Shown one piece after another: positions 25,162 to 33,469 of a stretch of 64,000 nt of DNA; positions within the stretch are counted from its first letter, which is position 1; each line of letters begins with the position of its first letter. The notes below the pieces were generated by a model. That model was given only the letters and a program-made list of their open reading frames with translations, was not told where the DNA came from and made no database searches. This DNA comes from Corynebacterium occultum (GTDB lineage: Bacteria; Actinomycetota; Actinomycetes; Mycobacteriales; Mycobacteriaceae). The stretch is taken from positions 2,108,001 through 2,172,000 of the forward strand of contig NZ_CP046455.1 of the NCBI RefSeq assembly GCF_009734425.1, in the 5' to 3' direction. A program made the translations under genes and the position numbers.

Positions 25162-25635
25162 ATGGCGAAGCAGAATTCCCGAAAAACTGGGTGGACGCTC
25201 GGCTCCGTGGTCGCCCTCATCATCGCGGTGGGGGCAGCCTGGTTCGGACTGGGTCCGGAGAATCAGAGCAATGAGAACACCTCAGCCGCAGCCCCCAGCT
25301 CAGCAGCCGAGAGCACTGCCACCCCGGACACCTCCCAAGGCAGCTGTGCCCTGGCGACCTTGCCCAGGGAAGCCGCTGAGGTGGTCGAGACCATCCAGGT
25401 CGGTGGTCCCTTCGACTACCCGGACAATGATGGCGTGCACTTCGGCAATTATGAGGGTTATCTCCCCCAGGAACACTCCAACTTCTACCGGGAGTACACC
25501 GTGGACACCCCAGGGTTGAACCATCGGGGGCCGCGCCGCATCGTCACCGGTGGTGGCACGGACATCGACCCTGAGACCTGGTACTACACCGCCGATCACT
25601 ATGAGTCCTTCTGCGAGATTCCCGATGCTGAATAA
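25162..25635 (+). CDS. secreted or anchored guanyl-specific ribonuclease (N1/T1, RNase Sa type)
   Basis: A 157-residue protein. Residues 13-32 form a membrane helix or uncleaved signal; a Ser/Thr/Ala-rich spacer (35-60) follows and the ribonuclease domain covers 61-157. The catalytic residues of the RNase Sa/barnase group are all in place: E111 in FYREYTV, R125/R126 in GPRRIVTG and H146 in YYTADHYESF. C62 and C151 could form the disulfide known in RNase Sa. The enzyme should cut RNA after guanosine outside the cell. The barstar-type gene overlaps its end by 11 bases. The promoter region is AT-rich. Confidence 0.93.
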   Translation: MAKQNSRKTGWTLGSVVALIIAVGAAWFGLGPENQSNENTSAAAPSSAAESTATPDTSQGSCALATLPREAAEVVETIQVGGPFDYPDNDGVHFGNYEGYLPQEHSNFYREYTVDTPGLNHRGPRRIVTGGGTDIDPETWYYTADHYESFCEIPDAE

Positions 25636-25867
25636 TCCGATCCTGATCACCCGAGCGCTCCACAGTCGCGCGGACCTCTATGCCGCCCTGGCTGCCAACA
25701 CCTACCGGGACAAGCGCCCCGCCCCAGCGAACCTGGATGCCATGGCTGATCTGCTGCGTGAGTTCCAGGTCTCCAAGATCATCTGTGCTCATTGGCAGCT
25801 GCGGGAAGATGATGAGCAGGCGGTACTGGAGGTGCTGGCAGACCTGGAGATCGAACTCCAGCGTTAA
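25625..25867 (+). CDS. barstar-like ribonuclease inhibitor
   Basis: An 80-residue cytoplasmic protein matching the barstar family: a first strand (ILITRALHS), a helix with DLYAALAAN, and the acidic second half (LREDDEQAVLEVLADLEIEL) that would cover the ribonuclease active site. Its ATG lies 11 bases inside the ribonuclease gene in another frame, so the two are translationally coupled and the inhibitor is made along with the enzyme. It would protect the cell from ribonuclease that has not been exported. In a strict sense it is an immunity gene for the neighbour. No other effector or secretion gene is nearby. Confidence 0.88.
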   Translation: MLNNPILITRALHSRADLYAALAANTYRDKRPAPANLDAMADLLREFQVSKIICAHWQLREDDEQAVLEVLADLEIELQR

Positions 25868-25891
25868 ACCAGCTCAGCACTAAAACCCATC

Positions 25892-27154
25892 TCAGGCCAG
25901 GAAGGTGCTCACATCCGCCGAATGGCGGGCCAGCCGCTCCAGGCGGGATTCGGTCATGGAGGCGATCTGATCGATGATCACCCGCTGGTGCTGCGCCGGG
26001 GTCTCCGCCTCCTCCCACCAGATGCGGTACAGCGGGTCCAGGGCTCCCGGGGAACCCAGGTTGAGATAGTCGAAGACCCGGAAGATACGGTCCCGCTGCC
26101 GGTTCTGCCGGGCGATATGGTTCGGTTCATCCATGACATAGAGCACCGCCACGGTTTTGAGCAGGGTCACCTCCGCCAGTGCTTCCTCCGGGATCTGCAG
26201 GTGGCCGTTCATCCGGCCCAGGTTTCCCGGGGTGGTGGCTCCGATGGTCGCGCCGACATAGCGGCCCACCAGTTCCGAGGTCATCTTCTTCAGCGCCGCA
26301 TAGGAGCGCAGTGTCCCGTTGAAACCGACGGCGGCATTGACCACCGGAAGCCCACGCAGGACTGCCGCGGCGTCGAGAAGCATCGCCGGGTCACCGCCGA
26401 AGGCCCGGGCCCCCTTCTCCGCCAGGGCCGCCAGCTCCACCAGGTCCCAGAGCACACCCAGGTCCACGCGCCCCGAGACGATGCCGTCTTCGACATCGTG
26501 GACGGAGTAGGCGATGTCATCACACCAGTCCATCACCTGGGCCTCCATGGCCGGGGTCTCATCCTCATGCCCCTCCCGGATCCAGGTCAGGATCTCGGCG
26601 TCCTCGTCATAGGCACCGTATTTATGGTTCTGGCTGCCATCCGCATTGGTTTTGGTGCGGGGATATTTGCAGGCCGCGTCCAGGGCAGCGCGGGAGAGGT
26701 TCAGGCCGAAGCTCTCCCCTTCTACTGAGACGATCTTGGGTTCCAGGCGGGTGAGGATGCGCAGCGTCTGGGCGTTTCCCTCGAAACCACCGCAGTCCTG
26801 GGCCACCTGGTTCAAGGCCTGCTCCCCGTTGTGGCCATAAGGCGGGTGTCCGATGTCATGGCACAGCCCCGCCAACTCCGAGAGGTCCGGGTCCAGGCCC
26901 AGACCGGCACCGAGACCGCGGGAGATCTGGGCCACCTCCAGGGAATGCGTCAACCGGGTGCGCGGGGTATCACCGTCCCGGGGTCCCACCACCTGGGTTT
27001 TATCCGCCAGTCGACGCAGTGCGGCGGAATGCAGCACCCTGGCCCGGTCGCGGGGAAACGCCCCGCGCACGTCATTGCGGGAAGTTTCGAACTCGCTGCC
27101 CTTGGGGGCTTCGGCGAAACGACGGGCCGTGTCGATGGGACGGTACTGGTACAT
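25892..27154 (-). CDS. dgt: dGTP triphosphohydrolase-like HD protein
   Basis: A 420-residue HD-domain enzyme that removes triphosphate from dGTP or other deoxynucleotides. Metal ligands are in TRLTHSLEV and GLCHDIGHPPYGHNGE, with the later MDWCDDIAYSVHDVED carrying the final Asp. The length and order match type 2 dGTPases of actinobacteria. In many corynebacteria and mycobacteria this gene lies next to dnaG, as here (two small genes lie between on the opposite strand). The start ATG at 27154 follows the end of the YdcF-like gene by 6 bases, so both are on one transcript. It may help control dNTP pools or phage DNA synthesis. Confidence 0.93.
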   Translation of the reverse strand: MYQYRPIDTARRFAEAPKGSEFETSRNDVRGAFPRDRARVLHSAALRRLADKTQVVGPRDGDTPRTRLTHSLEVAQISRGLGAGLGLDPDLSELAGLCHDIGHPPYGHNGEQALNQVAQDCGGFEGNAQTLRILTRLEPKIVSVEGESFGLNLSRAALDAACKYPRTKTNADGSQNHKYGAYDEDAEILTWIREGHEDETPAMEAQVMDWCDDIAYSVHDVEDGIVSGRVDLGVLWDLVELAALAEKGARAFGGDPAMLLDAAAVLRGLPVVNAAVGFNGTLRSYAALKKMTSELVGRYVGATIGATTPGNLGRMNGHLQIPEEALAEVTLLKTVAVLYVMDEPNHIARQNRQRDRIFRVFDYLNLGSPGALDPLYRIWWEEAETPAQHQRVIIDQIASMTESRLERLARHSADVSTFLA

Positions 27155-27160
27155 GCTTCC

Positions 27161-27784
27161 TCAGTTTTCCGATTGTCTGCGCAGTTGTTCATGGCGGGCA
27201 CGGCGCGAGGGACGGATCTTACCCTGCAGGCGACGAAGGGCATCCTCCAGCCTATCTGCCCGATCACGCCCGAACAGGTGGGACACCACCGCCACCAACA
27301 GTCCGCCAGCTTCATGGGTCAGAGCCAGCCACCAGGTGGGTCGGGGAAACTGTGTGGGCGAGGTGCGGGTGGGGTCCGCCCAGGCCCGGATTCCGAGTTG
27401 ACGCGCCAGCAGCACCACCCGGGGCCCGTGCAGGGGATCGCTGATCAGCACCCCTCTCCCCTCCCCCAGCCAGGGCAATTCAGCCAGTGCCGCGCACAGG
27501 GATCCCCGACTGTCAGAACCTTCCCCCACCGCATGGATCCTGGTCGGCTCCACCCCCTGTTCCTGCAGGTAGTTGAGGCCGGCTTCGGCTTCGGTGAAGC
27601 GGTCCACGGGCATTTTTCCGCCCACGGTGACCACCGGGATTCCCGACCAGCGTTCCGCGAGCTGCACCACATGATCGAGGCGGGCCCTGAAGTGGGGGGA
27701 GGGACGGCCATCATACTGGGCGGTACCCAACACCAGCAGCCAGGCGGGTGTGCCGCTGCTCCTTGCTTTTTCTGACGAGTTCAT
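27161..27784 (-). CDS. YdcF/SanA-type DUF218 protein
   Basis: A 207-residue DUF218 domain protein: AWLLVLGTAQYDGRPSPHF at the start, VVTVGGKMPVDRFTEAE, and the EGSDSRGSL and LISDPLHGPRVVLLARQLG blocks. The family binds small cofactors or acts in envelope maintenance, with no firm reaction known. A possible membrane helix near residues 155-175 (GGLLVAVVSHLFG) and a basic tail (RPSRRARHEQLRRQ) follow. It is directly upstream of dgt (6 bases) and divergent from the TPM protein gene. ATG start. Confidence 0.82.
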   Translation of the reverse strand: MNSSEKARSSGTPAWLLVLGTAQYDGRPSPHFRARLDHVVQLAERWSGIPVVTVGGKMPVDRFTEAEAGLNYLQEQGVEPTRIHAVGEGSDSRGSLCAALAELPWLGEGRGVLISDPLHGPRVVLLARQLGIRAWADPTRTSPTQFPRPTWWLALTHEAGGLLVAVVSHLFGRDRADRLEDALRRLQGKIRPSRRARHEQLRRQSEN

Positions 27785-27807
27785 CCCTGACAGTCTAATC
27801 TGGGGCC

Positions 27808-29805
27808 ATGGAACTTAATCTGGTGCGCTTGGGGACTTTTGCCGTTGCAGCTGGTGCGGTCACGTTATTCGGTGCAGCTTTCACCCCTCTGACCGCGGGC
27901 GCGGAGGCCACAGCGGTCGTGGCACAGGCCCCGGATTTCTACAGTGAAAGGGTCATCGATCGCTCCGGGGTGCTCAGCGCCTCGGAGAAACACCAGATCG
28001 AGGAAGCGATCAGTACCTTCCAGACGGAGAGCCAGAAGGCGATCTTCGTGGTCTTCCAACCCAGCTTCGATGGGATGGCGGCCCAGGACTTCGCCCGTGA
28101 GGCGGTGGCGATCAACGGTGGCAACAATGTCGCCGTCTACGCCGTGGCCACGCAGGACCGGGCGGTGGGTCTCTGGCTGGGAGAGGACTGGTCCCAGAGT
28201 GATTTCGACGCCATGTATGACGCCGCTTTTGCCGAGCTTTCCGTCGATAACTGGGGTGGCTCCGCCTTGGCACTCGTGGATGCCGCAGCCGGCGGCGGCT
28301 CCAGCGCCGGGGTGGCCTGGGTGGGCGGCGGCCTGGCCGCACTGGGGGTGGCCGGCGGTGGCTTCTACGCCTACTCCCGCAACAAGAAGAAGAAAACTGA
28401 TGCGGATATCCTCAGTGGGGCCCGCCAGATCGACCCGGCTGATGTCAACAAACTCAATCGTCTCCAGACCTCGGCTCTGGAGACCCTGGCCCAGGAGGAA
28501 CTGGTCTCCACCGATGAGTCCATTCGCCGGGCGCGGGAGGAACTGGACCTGGCGATCGCCGAGTTCGGCCCGGAGCGCACCCGGTCTTTTACCCGGGCGA
28601 TGAACCACTCCACCACCACCCTGCAGCAGGCCTTCGCCATCCAGCAGAAACTCGATGACTCCATCAAGGAAACTGAAGCCGAGAAACGCAGCCTGCTGGT
28701 GCAGATCATCTCCTCCTGCGGGCAGGCCGATGATGCCCTGGACACCGAGGCCGCAAGCTTCGCCGAGTTACGCAACCTCCTGGTCAATGCCCCGGCAAAG
28801 CTGGATGAGATCACCCAGCAAACCGTGGATCTCAGGGCCCGCCTGCCCCTGGCCGAAGAGATCCTGGGGCGCCTGCGCCGCGAGTATCCCGCAGAGTCGC
28901 TCAACAGCATCAACGACAATATTGAGGCTGCCTCCATCAGCCTGGATGAGGCCGAGAAGTCCCTGGATGCCGGCCGCCAGCTGGAGTCCCGGCCCCCGGG
29001 TGAGCAGGGTGGTCTGGTTGATGCCATCCGTAATGCCGAACATGCCGTGGAGGTGGCTAACCGCCAGTTGCGCAGCATCGAGCATGCCGATGACAATATC
29101 CGCAGCGCCCGGGCTGGTCTGGGTGCGCTGATCGCAGAGGTTGAGGGGGAGATCCGGGAGGCCGGGCAGCTCAAGCAGCGCAATATCAACGCTGACTGGG
29201 ACACCATCGACGATACGGTGGCCCGGGCTATCGCCAGGGTGGAAAACGCCCGGGAGAAGAGCGAGAGGGATCCCCTGAGCGCCTACACCTCACTGCAGGA
29301 GATTGACACCGAACTGGACATGCACCTGGATCAGCTGCGTGCCACCGCCGCCGATCAGGCCCGCCTCTTCCAGCTCTTCGAGCAGCAGAGTAACTCCGCC
29401 TCGGCGACCATCCAGTCCGCGGAGGATCTCATCGCCTCCCGCGGCCGGATCATCGGATCTTCGGCCCGTACCCACCTGGCGGAGGCCAAGCGACTGCAGG
29501 CCATGGCTATCCAGCACCGTGACTCCAATACCCGTGAAGCCATCGAGTACGCCCGCCAGGCCAGCATCAAGGGTTCCAAGGCACTCGCCCAGGCGCAGCA
29601 CAATGTCGATGATTACCGTAACCGTCACAATGGTGGCGGGGGTGGCAACAGCGGAACCGGTGCCTTCATCGCCGGCATGGTGATCAACAGCATGCTCTCC
29701 GGTGGTGGCCGGGGTGGTGGCGGTTTCGGCGGTGGCTTTGGCGGTGGTGGCGGGGGCTTCGGAGGTGGTGGTGGCGGTGGTTTCGGTGGCGGCGGCCGCT
29801 TCTGA
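27808..29805 (+). CDS. secreted/membrane TPM-domain protein with long helical region and Gly-rich tail
   Basis: A 665-residue protein. Residues 1-33 are a signal peptide (LGTFAVAAGAVTLFG, small residues after), 44-160 a TPM domain (VIDRSGVLS, IFVVFQPSF, YAVATQDRAVGLWLGEDW), 168-190 a membrane helix and then KKKK. Residues 200-600 are almost all heptad-like helices rich in Glu, Ala, Arg and Leu that should form coiled coils inside the cell. The last 55 residues are nearly pure Gly with Phe/Arg (GGGFGGG repeats). TPM proteins have been linked to photosystem repair and to membrane phosphatases; the function in actinobacteria is not known. A bidirectional terminator follows. Confidence 0.87.
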   Translation: MELNLVRLGTFAVAAGAVTLFGAAFTPLTAGAEATAVVAQAPDFYSERVIDRSGVLSASEKHQIEEAISTFQTESQKAIFVVFQPSFDGMAAQDFAREAVAINGGNNVAVYAVATQDRAVGLWLGEDWSQSDFDAMYDAAFAELSVDNWGGSALALVDAAAGGGSSAGVAWVGGGLAALGVAGGGFYAYSRNKKKKTDADILSGARQIDPADVNKLNRLQTSALETLAQEELVSTDESIRRAREELDLAIAEFGPERTRSFTRAMNHSTTTLQQAFAIQQKLDDSIKETEAEKRSLLVQIISSCGQADDALDTEAASFAELRNLLVNAPAKLDEITQQTVDLRARLPLAEEILGRLRREYPAESLNSINDNIEAASISLDEAEKSLDAGRQLESRPPGEQGGLVDAIRNAEHAVEVANRQLRSIEHADDNIRSARAGLGALIAEVEGEIREAGQLKQRNINADWDTIDDTVARAIARVENAREKSERDPLSAYTSLQEIDTELDMHLDQLRATAADQARLFQLFEQQSNSASATIQSAEDLIASRGRIIGSSARTHLAEAKRLQAMAIQHRDSNTREAIEYARQASIKGSKALAQAQHNVDDYRNRHNGGGGGNSGTGAFIAGMVINSMLSGGGRGGGGFGGGFGGGGGGFGGGGGGGFGGGGRF

Positions 29806-29826
29806 ACACCCCCACCCCGGAAATTG

Positions 29827-29854
29827 AGAAAACCCGGCCTGAGCGGGGTTTTCT
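29827..29854. terminator. bidirectional terminator between the TPM gene and the convergent 29881 gene
   Basis: Stem AGAAAACCC/GGGTTTTCT with a 10-base loop; T-rich DNA follows on both strands (TTTTCTGCTTCT on plus, TTTTCTCAATTT on minus). Confidence 0.8.
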
Positions 29855-29880
29855 GCTTCTCCAGAACTTAAAGGTGAGCG

Positions 29881-30360
29881 CTAAGCCAGCCGGGGACGGC
29901 GCACCGGGGAGTCCACCAGGACGCACACCCAGGTCAGGAAGATCGCGTCAAGGGTGGGAAGGGTGTTCCCGGCCTTGCCGGAGATGACCTCCACCCGCCC
30001 GGAGACCAGGGGCCGCACCCGGATGGCTTCCTGTCCTTCAGCGGTGAGGATGCGTCTTTCCTTACGCCAGAGGGACACCCTTTCCAGGGTGTACTTCCGC
30101 CCGGCGCATTCCGCCTTGAGGCGGTGCACGGTGCGGCTCTCCTGGGAGAGGGTGAAAACATCACCGTTAGCGTTGGTGGCCCTGGCCCGGAAGCGGAAAG
30201 GCCCCGGGCTGGACTCCACCAGCATGCGTTCCGCGCCGTGGTAGATCAGGTCCGTGCGGACCTCAGCGATCACTTCACCGCGGGAGTCAATGAGCTCATT
30301 GCCTTCCCACATCCACATTTCTTCGGTGGGTTCGCTGAAGATTCCCGCACGTTCCTGCAT
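29881..30360 (-). CDS. uncharacterised protein downstream of glyS (second of pair)
   Basis: A 159-residue protein that I do not recognise. It is beta-rich, with no signal peptide. Segments such as RFRARATNANGDVF and YTLERVSLWRKERRIL give it the look of the tubby-like/LURP-one fold, and it ends with a hydrophobic stretch (AIFLTWVCVLV) and RRPRLA. It starts with ATG directly after the TAA of the upstream gene (TAAATG), so the two are translationally linked. Both proteins contain GIFSE and a short C-terminal hydrophobic helix, so they are probably distant paralogues. The terminator at 29827 ends the operon. Confidence 0.7.
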   Translation of the reverse strand: MQERAGIFSEPTEEMWMWEGNELIDSRGEVIAEVRTDLIYHGAERMLVESSPGPFRFRARATNANGDVFTLSQESRTVHRLKAECAGRKYTLERVSLWRKERRILTAEGQEAIRVRPLVSGRVEVISGKAGNTLPTLDAIFLTWVCVLVDSPVRRPRLA

Positions 30361-30885
30361 TTACTTCACCACGAAGGCAATGAGTCCGACGATGGTGAAA
30401 CCGAGCAGGGTTCCGATCAGGGTGCGGGAGGTGGTGCCCAGGCGGCCCTCCAGGATCAGGCGGACGAACCAGCTGAGGCCGGCGCGCTCTTCATCGCTGA
30501 GGGGGGCGGCCGCCTCATCCTCGAATTCGAGGATGGAACGACGGACCCCGTTGCCGGCCCCGGAGAACTGGCCGATCTTCTTCCCGGCTTCATCCTCGAT
30601 GATCCAGTTGCTGCTGGATTCGTTGATGAAGTGGAAAGGCTTGGCATCGAGGGTGACCTTGATGCGCTTCTGCTTGCTCAGGTCGCCTGCGGCGCGGAAG
30701 ACGCGGCCGTCGCCAAGCGTGGCGGTGGCACCTTCCTCATCGTGGCTCAGCTGCCAGACCTGGCCGCCCACGGCGGCGTTCTGCTCGCTGAAGATGCCGA
30801 GTTCCTCGGGACCGTCCTCGATCAGCAGGGGGATGCGCTGCTCGCCTTCGCCCTTTTCCCTTTTACCCCAGGAGGTGTAGTGCAT
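30361..30885 (-). CDS. uncharacterised protein downstream of glyS (first of pair)
   Basis: A 174-residue protein, unrecognised. The main part alternates short beta strands (QVWQLSHDEEGATATLG, KPFHFINESSSNWIIEDEAG, KKIGQFSG), and the last 20 residues are a membrane helix (IGTLLGFTIVGLIAFVV). The plan fits a tail-anchored protein with a scramblase/LURP-one-like barrel, but this is only an impression. Its ATG overlaps the TAA of glyS (TAATG), which strongly suggests coupling. The likely ATG is at 30885; a frame start six bases further out lies inside glyS. Its neighbour at 29881 appears to be a relative. Confidence 0.72.
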   Translation of the reverse strand: MHYTSWGKREKGEGEQRIPLLIEDGPEELGIFSEQNAAVGGQVWQLSHDEEGATATLGDGRVFRAAGDLSKQKRIKVTLDAKPFHFINESSSNWIIEDEAGKKIGQFSGAGNGVRRSILEFEDEAAAPLSDEERAGLSWFVRLILEGRLGTTSRTLIGTLLGFTIVGLIAFVVK

Positions 30886-32270
30886 TAGCAACCGATCAGC
30901 CGCTGGGCCAGGTAGCCCTGCAGTTCGTTCATCGGAACGCGGACCTGCTCCATGGTGTCACGCTCCCGCACGGTGACGGCGTTGTCCTCGAGGGAATCGA
31001 AATCGTAGGTGACACAGAAGGGAGTGCCGATCTCGTCCTGGCGACGGTAACGACGGCCGATGGCACCGGAGGTGTCGTAGTCGACATTCCAGAACTCGCG
31101 CAGACCGGCGGCCAGCTTCTGGGCCGGGACGGAGAGCTCCTCCTTCTTGGACAGGGGCAGCACGGCCACCTTGACCGGTGCCAGGCGGCGGTCCAGCTTC
31201 AGCACGACGCGCTTGTCCACACCGCCCTTGGAGTTCGGTGCCTCATCCTCGTGGTAGGCGTCCACCAGGAAGACCATCATGGCGCGGCCCAGGCCGGCGG
31301 CCGGCTCGATGACGTAGGGGATCCAACGCTCGTTGCTCTCCTGGTCGAAGAAGCTGAGGTCCTCGCCTGAACCCTCGGAGTGGACGCGCAGGTCATAGTC
31401 GGTGCGGTTGGCCACGCCCTCCAGCTCGCCCCACTTGGTGTTGGCGAAGTTGAAGGCGTACTCGATGTCGACGGTGCGCTTGGAGTAGTGGGAGAGCTTC
31501 TCCTTGGGGTGCTCGTAGAGACGCAGGTTCTCCTCCTTGACACCCAGGTTGACGTACCACTGGTAGCGGGTGTCGATCCAGTACTGGTGCCACTCCTCAT
31601 CCTCACCCGGCTTGACGAAGAACTCCATCTCCATCTGCTCGAACTCGCGGGTACGGAAGATGAAGTTGCCCGGGGTGATCTCGTTACGGAAGGACTTGCC
31701 GATGTTGGCGATACCGAACGGGGGCTTCATGCGGGCGGAGGTCATCACGTTCTTGAAATTGACGAAGATGCCCTGGGCGGTCTCGGGGCGCAGGTAGTGC
31801 AGGCCCTCTTCATCATCAACCGGGCCGAGGTAGGTCTTCAGCAGGCCGGAGAAGGCCTTGGGCTCGGTCCAGTTGCCGGGCTGGCCGGTGTCCGGGTCAT
31901 TGATGTCCGCGAGGCCATTTTCCGGGGCGTGGCCGTGCTTCTCCTCATAGGCCTCGAGCAGGTGGTCCGCCCGGTAGCGCTTGTGGGTGTGCAGGGACTC
32001 CACCAGCGGGTCAGAGAAGACCTCCACATGGCCGGAGGTCACCCAGACCTGGCGCGGCAGGATGATGGAGGTGTCCACACCGACGACGTCATCGCGGGAC
32101 TGGACCATGGAACGCCACCACTGCTTCTTGATGTTCTCCTTCAGTTCCACACCCAGCGGGCCATAGTCCCAGGATGAGCGCGTACCTCCGTAAATCTCAC
32201 CGCCGGGGTAAACCAAGCCACGACGCTTGCAGAGGTTGACAACGGTGTCGATGACGGAATTCTTCGCCAT
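30885..32270 (-). CDS. glyS: glycine--tRNA ligase (dimeric class II)
   Basis: A 461-residue aminoacyl-tRNA synthetase that charges tRNA-Gly. Class II motifs are visible: [14 protein letters not shown] and WDYGPLG at the start, motif 2 in [26 protein letters not shown], and motif 3 near [14 protein letters not shown]; the anticodon-binding domain ([13 protein letters not shown] onward) closes the protein. This is the alpha2 type found in actinobacteria, so the symbol is used in that sense. The ATG at 32270 fits the family start ([18 protein letters not shown]). Upstream codons in the same frame have no conservation. Two uncharacterised genes follow with overlapping codons. Confidence 0.96.
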   Translation of the reverse strand: MAKNSVIDTVVNLCKRRGLVYPGGEIYGGTRSSWDYGPLGVELKENIKKQWWRSMVQSRDDVVGVDTSIILPRQVWVTSGHVEVFSDPLVESLHTHKRYRADHLLEAYEEKHGHAPENGLADINDPDTGQPGNWTEPKAFSGLLKTYLGPVDDEEGLHYLRPETAQGIFVNFKNVMTSARMKPPFGIANIGKSFRNEITPGNFIFRTREFEQMEMEFFVKPGEDEEWHQYWIDTRYQWYVNLGVKEENLRLYEHPKEKLSHYSKRTVDIEYAFNFANTKWGELEGVANRTDYDLRVHSEGSGEDLSFFDQESNERWIPYVIEPAAGLGRAMMVFLVDAYHEDEAPNSKGGVDKRVVLKLDRRLAPVKVAVLPLSKKEELSVPAQKLAAGLREFWNVDYDTSGAIGRRYRRQDEIGTPFCVTYDFDSLEDNAVTVRERDTMEQVRVPMNELQGYLAQRLIGC

Positions 32271-32424
32271 GGGGATCTGGTACTCCTCGGGAATTGGAAC
32301 TGAAATGACGCTGCACCATAGTGCTCTGACGCAGACTTCACGCCAGTTTAGCCTTTCCTCCTCAGTTGCGAGCCACCACCCGAGGCAATGTGGCACCTCC
32401 GGATGAGTTTTGGCCACACCCCCT

Positions 32425-32460
32425 TTTTTCACATTTTCATTTAGTCCAATATTATGACTG
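32425..32460 (+). promoter_or_regulatory. probable promoter of the ArsR-zur unit
   Basis: TATTAT at 32450-32455 makes a good -10, with a possible -35 in the TTTTTTCACATT segment around 32425-32433. The transcript would start near 32462, about 50 bases before the ArsR reading frame. An ATG inside this -10 opens only a 38-codon frame in a different phase. Confidence 0.45.
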
Positions 32461-32509
32461 TAGAAGTAATTTCATCAGGTTCTCTTAGGTCGCGAAAGGG
32501 GCTAGGGAC

Positions 32510-32836
32510 ATCATCAGTACTCCCATTTCCCTCAATACCACTCCTGCCCAGCAGCTGTTCAATGCCCTGAACTCCCCGCTCCGACTTCAACTGATTTCCC
32601 TTCTCAGTTCTGGGGAACACACTGTCAGCGAACTCTCAGCTAAGGCCAGCAAGAGTCAGCCGCTGGTCAGCCAGCATCTCAAGGTGCTCAAAGCCGCCGG
32701 GGTCGTCGAATTCAACAAGCGGGGGCGCAGCAGCTACTACCACCTTGCGGACACCGGGATTATGGAGCTCATCCAGGACGCAAACCGCCTGGCACTGAAG
32801 ACTGCGCCCCTAGAAGCAGGGGTGCCGGTCAGTTAA
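32510..32836 (+). CDS. ArsR/SmtB-family regulator with a non-standard start codon
   Basis: A 108-residue winged-helix regulator upstream of zur. The frame reads QQLFNALNSPLRLQLISLL, the recognition helix region KSQPLVSQHLKVLKAAG and the wing VEFNKRGRSSYYHL, a textbook ArsR domain. No ATG, GTG or TTG exists in frame between the TAG at 32486 and the recognition helix. The best start is ATC at 32510 (or 32513), 9-10 bases after AAAGGGG. No metal-binding cysteine or ELCVCDL-type site is visible; histidines are few. The gene is 50 bases before zur. It may respond to zinc in concert with zur, but this is inferred from position only. Confidence 0.8.
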   Translation: MISTPISLNTTPAQQLFNALNSPLRLQLISLLSSGEHTVSELSAKASKSQPLVSQHLKVLKAAGVVEFNKRGRSSYYHLADTGIMELIQDANRLALKTAPLEAGVPVS

Positions 32837-32886
32837 ATAACGGCGTAACCTCATGTGCACCTTCTCAGGTTTTAGAAAGGAACACG

Positions 32887-33342
32887 ATGGCGACCATTAA
32901 TTCCGGGATACCTAAACTCGGAGTGAGAAACACCCGGCAGCGAACCGCAGTAGTCAATGTGCTGCGGGAGTTGGACAACTTCTCCTCGGCGAAGACGATT
33001 CATGCAGCTCTTGAGGCTAGGGAGCTGAGAGTGGGACTGACCACGGTCTACCGGACCCTGCAGTCCCTGGCCGAGATTGAGGCCGTCGATGTCCTCAACA
33101 TGAGTAATGGTGAAACCCTCTACCGGCACTGCACCACCGAAAAGCACCACCACCATCTGGTGTGTGTGGACTGCGGGCGGACCGAGGAGATTCCCGGAGG
33201 CCCCGTGGAAACCTGGGCCCGCCAGGTGGCGGAGGAATATGATTTCGACATCACCGGGCATGACGCCGAGATCTTCGGCCGCTGCCCCAAGTGTCTTGCC
33301 ATCCGCAGGGAGGCGAAGGAAGAGCACTCCAACGCCGGTTAA
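32887..33342 (+). CDS. zur: Fur-family zinc uptake regulator
   Basis: A 151-residue Fur-family repressor. The DNA-binding part contains VRNTRQRTAVVNVLREL and VGLTTVYRTLQSLAEI. The regulatory and structural zinc sites are visible as HHHHLVCVDCG and GRCPKCLA, giving two CxxC pairs. With zinc bound it should repress zinc uptake genes, as described for C. glutamicum Zur. The ATG at 32887 follows AGAAAGGAAC. It lies 50 bases after an ArsR-type regulator gene, and the two probably form an operon, as in other corynebacteria. No Zur target gene is in this window. Confidence 0.92.
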   Translation: MATINSGIPKLGVRNTRQRTAVVNVLRELDNFSSAKTIHAALEARELRVGLTTVYRTLQSLAEIEAVDVLNMSNGETLYRHCTTEKHHHHLVCVDCGRTEEIPGGPVETWARQVAEEYDFDITGHDAEIFGRCPKCLAIRREAKEEHSNAG

Positions 33343-33469
33343 GAAATTCAGCATCCCTCCCGGAGTTGAGAGCTCAGGGGTTCCCAGAGCTCAATCCCCC
33401 AGGGGTGGGGGATATTAACCCTGTGGTGGGGGCCCCAGGTGAAATGCTCAGCTTGACCCCCCCGGGGAG

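Noticed and set aside
32454..32570. ATG-started 38-codon frame upstream of the ArsR gene
   Set aside because: Its ATG lies within the likely -10 box, no ribosome binding site precedes it, and its phase differs from the ArsR frame.
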